A stretch of 6,991 nucleotides of DNA from the NCBI GenBank assembly GCA_948815685.1, contig CAQJOC010000058.1, forward strand, positions 1-6,991. Reading direction: 5' to 3'. Positions within the stretch are counted from its first letter, which is position 1. Each line of letters begins with the position of its first letter. Below are positions 6,651 through 6,991 of this stretch, piece after piece. The position numbers were made by a program, and so were the translations under genes. The notes under the pieces are model-generated. The model had not been told where the DNA came from. It saw only the letters and a list, made by a program, of their open reading frames with translations, and made no database searches. Source of the DNA: an uncultured Eubacteriales bacterium (lineage in GTDB: Bacteria > Bacillota > Clostridia > Oscillospirales > Acutalibacteraceae).

Positions 6651-6991
6651 TTAGCGATGAACCCGAATAAGCTTACGCCAAACAATAACAACGCAGGCAA
6701 ATTGGCGTAAGGCCATGTAGTTTTGAGCCTTTTTTTCATAACGAACTAGGAGTTTGCGAAAACGATTGAAAAAAGAGTGTGTAACCTCAACAACCCAGCG
6801 GCGTGCGCGAAAGTCAGGGTTTCGTTCCAATTCCTTCTTTTCCTCACCGCGAGGCCGAATATGTGCAATATAATCACGTTGTTCAATAGCTTTTCCGCTG
6901 CCGGTATAACCTGCGTCCAAGCACAGATTGTCCCCATTTTCCTCGGTCTGTTGGATTCTTCCAGGCGGACTCCAAGGCCAAAGGTGCTTTT
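6651..6991 (-). CDS. IS5-family DDE transposase, C-terminal part
   Basis: The enzyme cuts and rejoins the ends of its insertion sequence. The frame is open from the right window edge to TAA at 6653-6651, giving 113 codons of the catalytic C-terminus. Visible signatures are NLCLDAGYTG with the second catalytic Asp, YIAHIRPRGEEKK, and RRWVVEVTHSFFNRF carrying the catalytic Glu (R-x3-E). These are followed by RKLLVRYEKKAQNYMALRQF, typical of the IS427-like branch of IS5. The first Asp and the N-terminus are outside. The frame must be taken through to the edge: a start at the TTG at 6920 would cut the conserved NLCLDAGY motif. The visible part has no lesion, so the copy may be active. It belongs to the same broad family as the relic at 3527-3786, but the two show non-overlapping parts, so whether they derive from one element cannot be judged here. 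Confidence 0.9.
   Translation of the reverse strand, partial: KHLWPWSPPGRIQQTEENGDNLCLDAGYTGSGKAIEQRDYIAHIRPRGEEKKELERNPDFRARRWVVEVTHSFFNRFRKLLVRYEKKAQNYMALRQFACVVIVWRKLIRVHR
6672..6711. repeat. 9-bp inverted repeat inside the transposase 3' end
   Basis: CTTACGCCA (6672-6680) and TGGCGTAAG (6703-6711) are exact reverse complements with a 22-base loop, within the last 20 codons of the transposase. No T-tract follows on either side. It may fold in the mRNA or impede read-through into the IS from outside; chance is possible. Confidence 0.35.

Larger units (their letters stand above)
6543..6991 (-). mobile_element. IS5-family insertion sequence, 3' part, cut by window edge
   Basis: The element is identified by its transposase. 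Its inner boundary is proposed at 6543, where AT-rich host DNA changes to GGCAACACCGCACAG. The four bases just outside are CTAA (6539-6542), which fits the YTAR target duplicated by many IS5-group elements. About 105 bases of element lie between that end and the transposase stop. GC is about 50% over 6781-6960 by hand count, against roughly 35% in host genes and below 20% in the adjoining spacer, so arrival was probably recent. The other end, the second terminal repeat and the matching target copy are outside the window. Confidence 0.7.

Noticed and set aside
6746..6937. 63-codon minus-strand frame overlapping the transposase
   Set aside because: It is a shifted reading of the transposase sequence. 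The other frame carries NLCLDAGY and RRWVVE and is open to the window edge.
1..6991. CRISPR array, tRNA or rRNA genes, or a multi-gene defence cassette
   Set aside because: No regularly spaced repeats, cloverleaf or rRNA-like stretches, and no nuclease, helicase or toxin-antitoxin pair beyond PriA and the transposases were seen.

Overview
The window looks like a chromosomal segment of a low-GC bacterium related to the Clostridia (Firmicutes). The evidence is the protein sequences of three housekeeping genes (peptide deformylase, primosomal helicase PriA, serine hydroxymethyltransferase) and the adjacent priA-def order, which is common in that group. No rRNA or tRNA is present to fix the lineage, so this is an inference. 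All recognisable genes lie on the minus strand, so transcription runs from high to low coordinates. Only about two thirds of the window is coding, and the rest holds decayed insertion-sequence pieces and very AT-rich spacers. That pattern fits a genome losing genes, as in host-associated or endosymbiotic clostridia, but the window cannot prove it.

Layout from the left. Positions 1-66 hold the edge of an open frame with a helix-turn-helix-like sequence, possibly the start of a transposase. def (136-666) lies downstream of priA (722-3196) with a 55-base gap, and the two probably share a transcript. The fmt gene that often follows def is not there. Upstream of priA, 3197-3526 contains only short broken reading frames, one of which overlaps the priA start by four bases. 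Positions 3527-3786 carry the N-terminal part of an IS5-family transposase, broken by a stop codon and a frameshift and cut off at its 3' end. A good intrinsic terminator (3870-3914) and a long hairpin (4022-4063) follow an unrecognised 149-residue gene (4078-4527). That gene has a near-consensus promoter (4594-4622) and a perfect 10-bp inverted repeat at the predicted transcription start.

glyA (4723-5973) is intact and stands alone. Its start is set by a GGGAG ribosome binding site, not by the longer open frame. Positions 5986-6542 are extremely AT-rich and hold no gene. From 6543 to the right edge is the 3' part of an IS5-family element with an apparently intact transposase C-terminus and clearly higher GC. 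It sits next to CTAA, which fits the YTAR target of this family.

Functionally, PriA restarts stalled replication forks, Def removes the formyl group from new proteins, and GlyA feeds the one-carbon pool that also supplies formyl groups for initiator tRNA. The least explained item is the 149-residue gene, which looks like a small self-contained transcription unit between IS remnants.
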